Source of the DNA: Pseudomonas grimontii
Lineage (GTDB): Bacteria > Pseudomonadota > Gammaproteobacteria > Pseudomonadales > Pseudomonadaceae
Length of the DNA: 64,000 nt
NCBI RefSeq assembly: GCF_007858185.1
Contig: NZ_VFES01000017.1
Coordinates: forward strand, 1-64,000
Direction: 5' to 3'
Every line of letters starts with the position of its first letter. Positions within the stretch are counted from its first letter, which is position 1. The position numbers and the translations under genes were made by a program. The notes under the pieces were generated by a model. The model saw only the letters and a program-made list of their open reading frames with translations. It had not been told where the DNA came from and did not search any database. Positions 1 through 8,021 of the stretch are shown piece by piece.

Positions 1-132
1 TAAGAAACCCTAAACTTGGCTCAGCAATCGTTGGTTATTCTTTGATTTCTCGCGGAGTAACTTGTGATGCTGATAATCTTGTTGACTATCAGTCTGACTC
101 CACAAGCACCCACACGAATTGCTTGATTCAGT

Positions 133-143
133 TGTTAAAGAGC
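133..143 (-). promoter_or_regulatory. boxA antitermination element of the rRNA operon
   Basis: The minus strand reads GCTCTTTAACA, matching the bacterial boxA core (TGCTCTTTAACA) bound by NusB/S10 in rRNA leaders. It lies downstream of all three promoters and upstream of the 16S start, where boxA is expected. Confidence 0.85.
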
Positions 144-179
144 GGTTGGTTAAGATCTTTCGTCTCAACCGAGGCGCGC

Positions 180-207
180 ATTCTACAGCAGCCTCATTTG
201 CTGTCAA
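180..207 (-). promoter_or_regulatory. rRNA promoter, proximal
   Basis: On the minus strand, TTGACA (202-207) and TAGAAT (180-185) are separated by 16 bases and followed by GCGCGCC. It has the same ACAGC-N10-GCTGT arrangement as the middle promoter. Confidence 0.87.
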
Positions 208-289
208 GTGATTATTTTCAGAAGCTTTCGAAGATTTCTTCAACAACTTCAACCACTTGCGCTTCCGATCTCTCGTTAGCGGGAGGCGA

Positions 290-317
290 ATTCTACAGCG
301 TTACACGCTGCTGTCAA
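290..317 (-). promoter_or_regulatory. rRNA promoter, middle
   Basis: On the minus strand, TTGACA (312-317) and TAGAAT (290-295) are separated by 16 bases, with a TCGCC discriminator. The spacer is bounded by ACAGC and GCTGT, an inverted repeat shared with the proximal promoter. Confidence 0.87.
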
Positions 318-492
318 CACCTCTTTTTCTGCGCTTTCGACCGAGAAGATCGAATCGTTAATAGCGTCAAACAACACGACCCCATCAACTTCTTCTGGGC
401 TTCGATGAACTGAAGCAAGTCACTGTCTAATCCTGAATAACTCTTTGTTTACCAAGGAGTTTTACGTTTCGACTGCGCCGGAAGTGGGGCGA

Positions 493-520
493 ATTATAGA
501 CTTCCAGAATCTGCGGTCAA
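493..520 (-). promoter_or_regulatory. rRNA promoter, distal
   Basis: On the minus strand, TTGACC (515-520) and TATAAT (493-498) are separated by 16 bases and followed by a GC-rich discriminator (TCGCCC). The -35 lies only 8 bases past the msrQ stop codon. GC-rich discriminators are typical of ppGpp/DksA-sensitive promoters. Confidence 0.85.
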
Positions 521-527
521 GCGTTAA

Positions 528-1148
528 TTACGCTTTTGTTGCAGAGGGTGCTTTTTTAGTAATAAGTCGGGGGATTCGGCGCGCTACTGGCGGTACACGC
601 AACACCAGAAGCAGTGCACCTATAGAAGCATAGATAGCCCATTCCTTCAGATCAGCCCGCACGATCCACAACATATGCAGCAGTCCAAGCCCGAGAATCA
701 CATACACCAGGCGATGCAGCTTCTTCCAACGACTACCCAGTCGGCGCTGGCTATAGCGATTAGACGTAACCGCCAACACCAACAAAGACAAGAACCCTAG
801 CGCCCCCACAAGAATGTAAGGCCGCTTACGCAACTCTACCCCCAACTGCGTCCAATCCAACCCCAGGACAAACACACAATAGGCCGCCAAATGCAGCACT
901 ACATAAGCAAAGCACCACAATCCAAGCTGCCGGCGCACCGCGATCCACCCCGCCCAACCGCTCAGTTTCTGCAACGGCGTCATTCCGAGGGTAATCAGCA
1001 AGAGGATCAAAGTACCCAGGCCAAGCCGATCAACCAACACCTTGCCTGGATCTGGCCCCAAGGCAAAACTCCACGCCTCATATAGCCATAACAGTGGCCA
1101 CACTGCCGCAGCTATAAAAACGCCAATGCGCCAGACGGGGTAACGCAT
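528..1148 (-). CDS. msrQ: MsrQ, haem-binding membrane subunit of MsrPQ
   Basis: 206-residue integral membrane protein of the YedZ/ferric reductase-like family. It passes electrons from the quinone pool or flavins through haem b to the periplasmic molybdoprotein MsrP, which repairs oxidised methionines. Several hydrophobic helices are visible. Histidines that could ligate haem occur in hydrophobic segments (VVLHLAAYC, KLHRLVYVILG, GLLHMLW). The start codon shares one base with the msrP stop (TGATG), so the pair is translationally coupled in the order msrP-msrQ. The length is typical of the family. Confidence 0.93.
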   Translation of the reverse strand: MRYPVWRIGVFIAAAVWPLLWLYEAWSFALGPDPGKVLVDRLGLGTLILLLITLGMTPLQKLSGWAGWIAVRRQLGLWCFAYVVLHLAAYCVFVLGLDWTQLGVELRKRPYILVGALGFLSLLVLAVTSNRYSQRRLGSRWKKLHRLVYVILGLGLLHMLWIVRADLKEWAIYASIGALLLVLRVPPVARRIPRLITKKAPSATKA

Positions 1149-2161
1149 CAGTAGTTCTTCCGCAGGTCGAGGCCTGTATATAAAGAGGCAACCTCATCCG
1201 AGTAGCCATTAAACATCTGCGTCTCACGCACATTGGGACTGAACAGGCCACTTGGCAGACGGCGCTCCCGCGCCTGGGTCCAGCGGGGATGATCCACCGT
1301 AGGGTTCACATTCGCATAGAAGCCATACTCATCCGCCGCGATACTCTGCCAAGTGGTTTTTGGCTGCTCGCTCACAAGACTGATACGCACGATGGATTTC
1401 ACACTCTTGAAACCGTACTTCCAAGGCACGACCAGACGTAACGGTGCACCGTTCTGATTGGGCAACTCGCGCCCATACATGCCAACGGCAAGAATCGCCA
1501 AAGGGTTCATCGCTTCATCCAGGCGCAAGCCTTCTACATAAGGCCAGTCGATCAAGCCAAAACTCGAACGCTGCCCAGGCATGCTCTTGGCATCCTGGAG
1601 GGTTTCAAAGCGGATGTATTTGGCCTTGGAGGTCGGCTCAACCTGCTTGAGCAAGGCCGAGATCGGAAAACCCATCCACGGAATGACCATCGACCACGCC
1701 TCGACACAGCGCAAACGATAGATCCGCTCTTCTAATTGATAGGGCTTCATGAAGTCTTCAAGGGCATAACGCCCCGGCTTTGCAACCTCACCATCAATCA
1801 CCACACTCCAGGGCTCGGTCTGCAGCGAGCCTGCATTTTTCGCAGGATCACCCTTGTCTGTACCGAACTCATAGAAGTTGTTGTAGTGGGTTGCGTCCTT
1901 GAACGGGGTGATGGACTCATCCTTGACCGTCACCGCCTGCCATTTCGTTGCCGGCAATTTTTCGGCAAACCAATTGGGCGCCTTGCCAGGCTCAACATCG
2001 GGATAACGCGCGACCTCGTCGGCACCGGCCCAACGCGGCAAGCTGCTGGCAGCAATGCCGGCAAGCGCACCACCGAGCAAGCTACGGCGAGAAAGATAGA
2101 AGGATTCAGGCGTGACATCCGACTCTTGGCAATCGGACGCTTTGGGCAATTTGATTAACAT
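1148..2161 (-). CDS. msrP: MsrP, periplasmic protein-methionine-sulfoxide reductase, molybdopterin subunit
   Basis: 337-residue catalytic subunit of MsrPQ (formerly YedY), a molybdopterin enzyme that reduces methionine sulfoxide in envelope proteins. A twin-arginine signal is present at residues 24-28 (SRRSL), followed by a hydrophobic stretch rich in Ala, Gly and Leu, so folded export by Tat is expected. The presumed molybdenum-ligating cysteine is Cys152 in RLRCVEAWSMVIPW. It is the first gene of the msrPQ pair. Confidence 0.94.
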   Translation of the reverse strand: MLIKLPKASDCQESDVTPESFYLSRRSLLGGALAGIAASSLPRWAGADEVARYPDVEPGKAPNWFAEKLPATKWQAVTVKDESITPFKDATHYNNFYEFGTDKGDPAKNAGSLQTEPWSVVIDGEVAKPGRYALEDFMKPYQLEERIYRLRCVEAWSMVIPWMGFPISALLKQVEPTSKAKYIRFETLQDAKSMPGQRSSFGLIDWPYVEGLRLDEAMNPLAILAVGMYGRELPNQNGAPLRLVVPWKYGFKSVKSIVRISLVSEQPKTTWQSIAADEYGFYANVNPTVDHPRWTQARERRLPSGLFSPNVRETQMFNGYSDEVASLYTGLDLRKNY

Positions 2162-2224
2162 GGCAACTCCGCAGCATTGGAGAACTGATGCACCAATAGA
2201 CTGCGGAGTATGGGGGAAATTACA

Positions 2225-3082
2225 TTAAGGCAACGTTTTGTCCCGACGCATATGCAGCAAGTACTGAATCGGCCCCGAAGCGGCGTAGACCAGGAAGGCC
2301 AATAGCAGAATCCGAGGAGGGTCACTGAAGACCACTGCAAACACCAACACCACTGCCAGGATCGCCACGAAAGGCACACGCCCTTTGAGATCAAGCTCCT
2401 TGAAGCTGTTGTACTTGATGTTGCTGACCATCAGCATACCGGCCGCAGCAACCATCAACGCCACCAGGAACGACATTTTCGAACCCTGGATGCCGTAGTC
2501 ACTGAACGCCCAGACGATACCCGCCACCACGCCCGCTGCCGCCGGACTGGCCAGACCAATGAAGTAACGTTTGTCAGCAGTACCCACCTGGGTATTGAAG
2601 CGCGCCAGACGCAACGCCGCACCCGCGACATAGATGAAGGCGACCATCCAGCCAACCTTGCCCATATCACCCAGCGCCCAGGCGAAGGCCAGCAGTGCAG
2701 GCGCAACACCGAAGGCAACCATGTCCGATAGTGAGTCATACTCGGCACCGAAGGCGCTTTGGGTGTTGGTCATGCGCGCCACGCGACCATCAAGGCCGTC
2801 CAGCACCATGGCCACGAAGATTGCGATGGCAGCAAAGCCGAAATACTTGCTGGCGCTCGCCGCATCACCCGCCGCCAGGGCGCTTTGGGCACTCATTGAG
2901 TTGATGATGGAATAGAACCCGGCAAACAAGTTTGCCGTAGTGAACAGATTGGGCAGCAAATAGATGCCACGATGCCGGACCTTGCGGCCTTCAGCGTCAT
3001 GCCCTTCTTCGACATGTTCATCGATCGGTAGCAGGCTTTCGGCGTCAGAAGCCTGGCTTGGCTCTTCGGGACGTTCGCTCAT
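2225..3082 (-). CDS. pssA: CDP-diacylglycerol--serine O-phosphatidyltransferase
   Basis: 285-residue polytopic membrane enzyme that joins serine to CDP-diacylglycerol, giving phosphatidylserine, the precursor of phosphatidylethanolamine. The CDP-alcohol phosphatidyltransferase signature is clear: DGLDGRVAR, then G and two spaced aspartates (AEYDSLSDMVAFG). The frame stays open to 3181. I chose the ATG at 3082 because AAGG lies about 8 bases upstream and the residues before it are not family-like. The N-terminal 40 residues are acidic and hydrophilic, as in the Pseudomonas PssA type. Confidence 0.93.
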   Translation of the reverse strand: MSERPEEPSQASDAESLLPIDEHVEEGHDAEGRKVRHRGIYLLPNLFTTANLFAGFYSIINSMSAQSALAAGDAASASKYFGFAAIAIFVAMVLDGLDGRVARMTNTQSAFGAEYDSLSDMVAFGVAPALLAFAWALGDMGKVGWMVAFIYVAGAALRLARFNTQVGTADKRYFIGLASPAAAGVVAGIVWAFSDYGIQGSKMSFLVALMVAAAGMLMVSNIKYNSFKELDLKGRVPFVAILAVVLVFAVVFSDPPRILLLAFLVYAASGPIQYLLHMRRDKTLP

Positions 3083-3184
3083 GGACTTTACCTTGCAACG
3101 GTGTGAAAAAAATTCGACCAATACTTGCGGCGAGTGTTCGCCCGCAAACGATGCAGCTTTATACCAGAACCCGCCCCTCAAACG

Positions 3185-3212
3185 AAAAAACGCGGCCTAA
3201 GCCGCGTTTTTT
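3185..3212 (-). terminator. Rho-independent terminator after ilvC
   Basis: GC stem CGCGGC/GCCGCG with a 4-base loop, flanked by A6 and T6, so it can work in both directions. It lies 16 bases past the ilvC stop and closes the ilvI-ilvH-ilvC unit. Confidence 0.88.
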
Positions 3213-3227
3213 GTTGATACGTACGAC

Positions 3228-4244
3228 TTAGTTTTTGGCTTTGTCGACGATCTTGTTGGCACCGATCCACGGCATCATGGAGCGCAGTTGCTCGCCGATG
3301 ACTTCGATACCGTGAGCAGCGTTGTTACGACGCTTGGCGGTCATCGAAGGGTAGCCGGTAGCACCTTCGCTGATGAACATCTTCGCGTACTCGCCATCCT
3401 GAATACGTTTCAGGGCGTTGCGCATAGCCTGGCGGGACTCGGCGTTGATGACTTCCGGACCAGTCACGTACTCGCCGTATTCGGCGTTGTTGGAGATCGA
3501 GTAGTTCATGTTGGCGATACCGCCTTCGTACATGAGATCAACGATCAACTTCAGTTCGTGCAGGCATTCGAAGTAGGCCATTTCCGGCGCGTAGCCAGCT
3601 TCAACCAGGGTTTCGAAACCGGCTTTAACCAGCTCAACGGTACCGCCGCACAGAACGGCTTGCTCGCCGAACAGGTCAGTTTCGGTCTCGTCCTTGAAGG
3701 TGGTTTCGATGATGCCGGTACGACCACCACCAACGCCTGCGGCGTAGGACAGTGCAACGTTCTTGGCGTTGCCCGAAGCGTCCTGGTAGATCGCGATCAG
3801 GTCAGGGATGCCGCCGCCTTTGACGAACTCGGAACGTACGGTGTGGCCCGGTGCTTTCGGCGCGATCATGATCACGTCGAGGTCAGCGCGCGGCACAACC
3901 TGGTTGTAGTGGATCGCGAAGCCGTGGGAGAAGGCCAGGGTGGCGCCCTTCTTGATGTTCGGTTCGATTTCGTTCTTGTACAGCGCGGACTGGAACTCGT
4001 CCGGGGTCAGGATCATGACCAGGTCGGCAGCAGCAACGGCGGAAGCAACGTCAGTCACTTTCAGGCCGTGGGCTTCGGCTTTGGCAACGGTGGCCGAGCC
4101 TTTACGCAGGCCAACAGTCACGTCAACGCCGGAGTCTTTCAGGTTGCAAGCTTGCGCGTGACCCTGGGAGCCGTAGCCGATGATGGCGACTTTCTTGCCC
4201 TGGATGATCGACAGGTCACAATCTTTATCGTAATAAACTTTCAT
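3228..4244 (-). CDS. ilvC: Ketol-acid reductoisomerase (NADP+)
   Basis: 338 residues, the short class I form. It isomerises and reduces acetolactate or acetohydroxybutyrate in the second common step of valine, isoleucine and leucine synthesis. The N-terminal Rossmann motif GYGSQGHAQACNLKDSG begins near residue 24. The knotted C-terminal domain carries metal-binding acidic residues (FKDETETDLFGEQAVLCGG). It lies downstream of ilvI and ilvH on the same strand, about 47 bases after ilvH, and probably belongs to one operon. Confidence 0.97.
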   Translation of the reverse strand: MKVYYDKDCDLSIIQGKKVAIIGYGSQGHAQACNLKDSGVDVTVGLRKGSATVAKAEAHGLKVTDVASAVAAADLVMILTPDEFQSALYKNEIEPNIKKGATLAFSHGFAIHYNQVVPRADLDVIMIAPKAPGHTVRSEFVKGGGIPDLIAIYQDASGNAKNVALSYAAGVGGGRTGIIETTFKDETETDLFGEQAVLCGGTVELVKAGFETLVEAGYAPEMAYFECLHELKLIVDLMYEGGIANMNYSISNNAEYGEYVTGPEVINAESRQAMRNALKRIQDGEYAKMFISEGATGYPSMTAKRRNNAAHGIEVIGEQLRSMMPWIGANKIVDKAKN

Positions 4245-4291
4245 GAGGTTCCTCTATATATCCAGGCCGTAAGGCCATTCACTAATTTGGT

Positions 4292-4783
4292 TTAGATGCT
4301 GAGTACTTTGTCGCCACGGGCAATCCCGGTGACACCACTGCGTACCGTTTCCAGAATCGAGGCCGTCCCGATCGACTGGATGAAGCTGTCCAGCTTGTCG
4401 CTCGTACCGGTCAGTTGAACGGTATAAACGCTGGCGCTCACATCAACGATCTGCCCGCGATAAATATCGGTAGTGCGCTTGATCTCGGCACGCTGGGCAC
4501 CCGTTGCCTTGACTTTAACCAACATCAGCTCGCGCTCGATGTGGGCACTCTCCGACAGATCGACCAGCTTGACCACTTCGATCAGCTTGTTGAGGTTCTT
4601 GGTGATTTGCTCGATCACCTCATCGTGACCCACGGTGGTCAACGTCAGGCGCGACAAAGTCGGGTCTTCGGTCGGTGCCACGGTCAGGCTTTCGATATTG
4701 TAGTTGCGTTGCGAAAACAAGCCGACAACACGAGACAGAGCGCCGGGTTCGTTCTCCAGAAGCAGGGAGATAATGTGCCGCAT
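4292..4783 (-). CDS. ilvH: Acetolactate synthase small (regulatory) subunit
   Basis: 163-residue regulatory subunit with an N-terminal ACT domain (MRHIISLLLENEPGALSRVV) that binds valine for feedback control of the catalytic subunit. The frame extends upstream to 4813, inside ilvI. The ATG at 4783 gives the canonical N-terminus and begins two bases after the ilvI stop, indicating translational coupling. Confidence 0.96.
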   Translation of the reverse strand: MRHIISLLLENEPGALSRVVGLFSQRNYNIESLTVAPTEDPTLSRLTLTTVGHDEVIEQITKNLNKLIEVVKLVDLSESAHIERELMLVKVKATGAQRAEIKRTTDIYRGQIVDVSASVYTVQLTGTSDKLDSFIQSIGTASILETVRSGVTGIARGDKVLSI

Positions 4784-4785
4784 GA

Positions 4786-6510
4786 TTAAGTACGCTCCGT
4801 CTTGTTCAGCCACATATCGCGCATGGAGCCGTCTTTGATCTGCATCGGGTAGACGTGCTCGCTGGTATCCACCTGAATATCGAGGAACACCAGGCGGTCC
4901 TTCATGGCGAACGCTTCTTCCATCTTCGGCTTCAGATCTTTCAGATCAGTGATGCGAATGCCAACGTGGCCATAGGCTTCAACCAACTTGATGAAATCCG
5001 GCAACGATTCCATGTAGGAATGGGAGTGACGGCTACCGTAGCTCATGTCCTGCCACTGACGAACCATGCCCAGCACACCGTTGTTCAAGCAGACAATCTT
5101 CACGGGAAGACCGTACTGCAGGCACGTCGACAGTTCCTGGATATTCATCTGAATGCTGCCTTCACCGGTGACGCACGCGACGTCAGAGTCCGGGAAACTC
5201 AGTTTCACACCCATGGCTGCTGGGAAACCAAAGCCCATCGTGCCCAGGCCACCGGAGTTGATCCAGCGGTTAGGCTTGTCGAACTTGTAGTACTGCGCGG
5301 CGAACATCTGGTGTTGGCCCACATCGGAGGTCACAAAGGCGTCACCCTTGGTCACTTCGCAAAGGGTCTCGATCACGGTTTGTGGCTTGATGATGCTGCC
5401 GTCGCCCTTGTCGTAAGGGAACAGGCCACGGTCACCACGCCATTCGTCGATCTGCTTCCACCAGCTGGCAACGGATTCCTTGTTCGGCGTCTGCCCGATG
5501 TCCTTGAGCGCAGCGACCATTTCGGTCAATACACTTTCCACAGGACCTACGATCGGCACATCGGCCTTGATGGTCTTGGAGATGGACGCCGGGTCGATGT
5601 CGATATGGATAATCTTGGCATTCGGGCAGAACTTGCTCGCGCCGTTGATCACACGGTCATCAAAACGCGCGCCCACTGCCAGGATCACATCGGCGTGGTG
5701 CATGGTCAGGTTGGCGGTGTAGCTACCGTGCATGCCCAGCATGCCCACGAACTGACGGTCCGTACCCGGAAATGCGCCAAGGCCCATCAGGGTGTTGGTT
5801 ACCGGCAGGTTGAGCAGCTTGGCCAGTTCGGTCAGCGGTGCGGAACCACCGCCCAGAATCACGCCACCACCCGAGTACAACACAGGCCGCTTGGCTGCCA
5901 GGAGCATTTCTGCCGCCTTGCGGATTTGCCCCGAGTGCCCGCGAACAGCCGGGCTGTAGGAGCGCAGCTTGGCTTTTTTAGGGAAGACGTATTCGAACTT
6001 CTCAGCCGGGTTGGTCATGTCTTTCGGGATATCGACCACGACAGGGCCCGGGCGACCGGACTGCGCGAGGTAGAAGGCCTTTTTCATAACGTCCGGGATC
6101 TCCGACGCATGCTTGATCATGAAGCTGTGTTTCACGATCGGCCTGGAGATACCGATCATGTCGGTTTCCTGGAACGCATCGGTCCCCACCATGGTGCTTG
6201 GCACCTGGCCGGAAATGATCACCATCGGGATGGAGTCCATATAAGCAGTCGCGATGCCAGTAATGGCATTGGTTGCGCCTGGGCCGGACGTTACCAGTAC
6301 CACACCGGCTTTACCGGTGGCACGGGCATAACCGTCAGCCATATGGGTCGCGGCTTGTTCGTGGCGAACCAGGATGTGGGTAACAGCCGGTTCCTTGAAC
6401 AGTGCGTCGTAAACATGCAGCAGAGCACCACCTGGGTACCCGTAGATATAGTCGACGCCTTCGTCACGCAAAAAGCGGACGAGCATCTCACCGCCAGATA
6501 AAAGCTCCAC
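4786..6510 (-). CDS. ilvI: Acetolactate synthase large (catalytic) subunit
   Basis: 574-residue thiamine-diphosphate enzyme condensing two pyruvates, or pyruvate and 2-oxobutyrate. The Pyr domain begins GYPGGALLHVYDALF and contains the catalytic glutamate in LVRHEQAATHMADGYAR. The C-terminal TPP motif reads TGEGSIQMNIQELS then LNN, with GEG where many enzymes have GDG. I believe this is common in Pseudomonas. Two in-frame GTG codons compete (6519 and 6510). I favour 6510 because AGAGG lies 8 bases before it and the product then starts as in known homologues. A leader of about 260 bases precedes it. Confidence 0.95.
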   Translation of the reverse strand: MELLSGGEMLVRFLRDEGVDYIYGYPGGALLHVYDALFKEPAVTHILVRHEQAATHMADGYARATGKAGVVLVTSGPGATNAITGIATAYMDSIPMVIISGQVPSTMVGTDAFQETDMIGISRPIVKHSFMIKHASEIPDVMKKAFYLAQSGRPGPVVVDIPKDMTNPAEKFEYVFPKKAKLRSYSPAVRGHSGQIRKAAEMLLAAKRPVLYSGGGVILGGGSAPLTELAKLLNLPVTNTLMGLGAFPGTDRQFVGMLGMHGSYTANLTMHHADVILAVGARFDDRVINGASKFCPNAKIIHIDIDPASISKTIKADVPIVGPVESVLTEMVAALKDIGQTPNKESVASWWKQIDEWRGDRGLFPYDKGDGSIIKPQTVIETLCEVTKGDAFVTSDVGQHQMFAAQYYKFDKPNRWINSGGLGTMGFGFPAAMGVKLSFPDSDVACVTGEGSIQMNIQELSTCLQYGLPVKIVCLNNGVLGMVRQWQDMSYGSRHSHSYMESLPDFIKLVEAYGHVGIRITDLKDLKPKMEEAFAMKDRLVFLDIQVDTSEHVYPMQIKDGSMRDMWLNKTERT

Positions 6511-6608
6511 GTTGTTCACCTCTAAAACGCCAGAATACCGTCCGTTGAAAACCGACGGGTCTTAATAGGTTTACTTCTCAACAGAGCATGAGCGACGGTG
6601 GTCGCCGA

Positions 6609-6725
6609 CTACGTCAGCACTGACTGAGCAAGTATTGGGATCGTCCCAAGTGTTGCGGGCTTTTCCCACCCAGCGCGAGGTAACGCGTTGCGGGTGTAAC
6701 AGGTCGGCGCGGATGTGCGCCTCAT
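6609..6725 (-). CDS. Small ORF of 38 codons in the ilvI leader
   Basis: An uninterrupted ATG-to-TAG frame of 38 residues lies inside the ilvI leader. It begins about 44 bases after the predicted transcription start and ends about 100 bases before ilvI. The peptide starts MRRTSAP, has one Cys and one Trp, and its last third is rich in Leu, Ile and Thr (TLGTIPILAQSVL). Its mRNA contains a 6-bp hairpin (TTGGGA/TCCCAA, 6633-6647), and another (GCGAC/GTCGC, 6592-6605) follows the stop. No strong ribosome-binding site precedes it. It could be a regulatory leader peptide or chance. I do not recognise a family. Confidence 0.35.
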   Translation of the reverse strand: MRRTSAPTCYTRNALPRAGWEKPATLGTIPILAQSVLT

Positions 6726-6775
6726 GATCTGCTGAGCGGGCCTGCTTCTGGCAGTCCCGATACAGCGGACTTTGG

Positions 6776-6804
6776 ATTCTTCTGTTTCAGGCCTCTCAAG
6801 TCAA
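6776..6804 (-). promoter_or_regulatory. Candidate sigma70 promoter for ilvI-ilvH-ilvC
   Basis: On the minus strand, TTGACT (6799-6804) and AAGAAT (6776-6781) are separated by 17 bases. Transcription would start near 6769 and give a leader of about 260 bases before ilvI. The -35 is strong and the -10 is imperfect. Confidence 0.5.
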
Positions 6805-6941
6805 GCAATAATTGCGCTTTTTTCCAACTAAGCGCATGAGAACGTAGAAGAAAGGGCTTTGATGAGGGATAAAACTCGCCTGAATGTCGTCAAGCGGTAG
6901 AAATGTGCGCAAGACTGCCGGAAAAACCGGCAGCCAGGCAA

Positions 6942-7271
6942 TTAACGAGCGTCGACGATCAGTTGATCGAACTTTTTCAGCGCATTACGCAAGCCAAGGC
7001 TCTCTCGCGGCCGATCGGCATAGACCATCTCGGCCATTTCGAGAATGCCTGAAGCATTGGGCAACGGCAGGTCCTGTTCGAGGATCTGTTTCATGCGCAC
7101 CAGGAAGATCCATTGCAACCACTGGTGGAAGTCCAGTGTGTCGACCGCAAACGGCTCGACGCTGCTGAGCGCCTCGGTGCTGGGGGACACCTCATCCCAC
7201 CAGCCCTGCACGCGCAATTCGCGCTCGATCAACAATAACTGTTCGGCAATCGCTGGAAACCGTGCATCCAT
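6942..7271 (-). CDS. YqcC family protein
   Basis: 109-residue small soluble protein of the YqcC (DUF446) family. The signature region is FHQWLQWIFLVRMKQILEQ and the length is typical. Its molecular role is not established. Its start overlaps the stop of the upstream lipoprotein gene (TGATG at 7271), so it is translated with that gene downstream of mrcB. No signal peptide or membrane segment is visible. Confidence 0.85.
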   Translation of the reverse strand: MDARFPAIAEQLLLIERELRVQGWWDEVSPSTEALSSVEPFAVDTLDFHQWLQWIFLVRMKQILEQDLPLPNASGILEMAEMVYADRPRESLGLRNALKKFDQLIVDAR

Positions 7272-8005
7272 CAGAGGCTGACCTTGGCTTTTTGCCGAGC
7301 CTGGGCAGCGCCGGCCGCGTCACCTTGTGCGGCGCGCGCATCACCAATCAAGGCCCACAGACTGGCTTGCAGATCAGGACGACCGTTGGCCAGGGTCAGG
7401 CCACGACGGGCAAATTGCTCAGCCTGCGGCGCATCGCCCTGGGCCATACGAACTTGTGCCAGGCGATACAGCACTTGCGGTTCACGTGGCGCAACACGCT
7501 GGGCCCGCTCAAGGCTCGACGACGCACCATTCAAGTCACCACCCGCCTGCTGTTGCTGGGCAGTGGTCAGCAACGCCAGCACCGGGCCATCCAATTGCTC
7601 GTCAGCTGACAAACCGCCAGCACTGGAGGACGATGGAATGCCACTCGGTGTCGACGGCATGTTGTAGGTGCCCTGGTTGATCGGCGCGGTCTGCATCGGC
7701 GCGGAATCGATCGGCCCTGAGGTGCTTGGCCCAGGCGTCCAAGGTTCGGCACTGATTGGCGCCGCGGTAGCAGCACCGCCACCCGGCACCATCACGACCA
7801 CACCCGAATCCTGCGGCACGGCCTGAGGCTTGGCCTGGGCCGGACGGTTGGTCACGGTTTGGCGGAAACCGCCATTGGCCGAGATCCGGTCATTATTGGA
7901 GACAGCTGTACTCGAATCCACCACAGGAATAGAGCCGCGCTGTACGCTGGAGCAACCGCCGAGCAAAGCCAGAGCTGTAATAGCTGGAATCCACCACTTG
8001 TTCAC
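7271..8005 (-). CDS. lpoP: TPR-containing lipoprotein, probable LpoP-type activator of PBP1b
   Basis: 244 residues with a lipoprotein signal: MNKWWIPAITALALLGGC, lipobox LGGC with Cys18. A Pro/Ser/Gly-rich low-complexity linker follows (about residues 60-130). The C-terminal third is alpha-helical with tetratricopeptide-type repeats (LYRLAQVRMAQGDAPQAEQF). P. aeruginosa LpoP is an outer-membrane TPR lipoprotein needed for PBP1b activity. The gene lies 16 bases downstream of mrcB, which supports the same role here. The symbol rests on architecture and context and is my inference. Confidence 0.72.
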   Translation of the reverse strand: MNKWWIPAITALALLGGCSSVQRGSIPVVDSSTAVSNNDRISANGGFRQTVTNRPAQAKPQAVPQDSGVVVMVPGGGAATAAPISAEPWTPGPSTSGPIDSAPMQTAPINQGTYNMPSTPSGIPSSSSAGGLSADEQLDGPVLALLTTAQQQQAGGDLNGASSSLERAQRVAPREPQVLYRLAQVRMAQGDAPQAEQFARRGLTLANGRPDLQASLWALIGDARAAQGDAAGAAQARQKAKVSL

Positions 8006-8021
8006 TTGAAACCCTCTTTGC

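Larger units (their letters stand above)
1..520 (-). promoter_or_regulatory. rRNA operon leader (16S gene begins just left of the window)
   Basis: Read on the minus strand, this stretch carries three sigma70 promoters, a boxA antitermination element and then the conserved Pseudomonas pre-16S leader, ending in GGGTTTCTTA at position 1. From known Pseudomonas rRNA operons I infer that the mature 16S rRNA starts a few tens of bases beyond the left edge. No protein-coding gene is supported here. msrQ ends at 528 and reads in the same direction with no clear terminator in between. Confidence 0.88.
6511..6941. other. Intergenic leader between yqcC and ilvI
   Basis: About 430 bases without an established gene. 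It holds the candidate ilvI promoter, the 38-codon ORF, two short hairpins, and an imperfect CCGTC/GACGG hairpin near 6536-6560 that lacks a T tract. No intrinsic terminator is obvious, so classical attenuation is not demonstrated. Confidence 0.7.

Noticed and set aside
42..413. 123-codon frame in the rRNA leader
   Set aside because: It overlaps two rRNA promoters and the boxA on the opposite strand. The sequence is explained by the leader.
4784..4813. Upstream start for ilvH at 4813
   Set aside because: It would place the start inside ilvI and add residues absent from the ACT-domain family. The ATG at 4783 is canonical.
4855..6501. 548-codon frame antisense to ilvI, and similar long frames antisense to mrcB, nusA, ftsH and acs
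   Set aside because: All are complements of real genes and have no recognisable domains or ribosome-binding sites.
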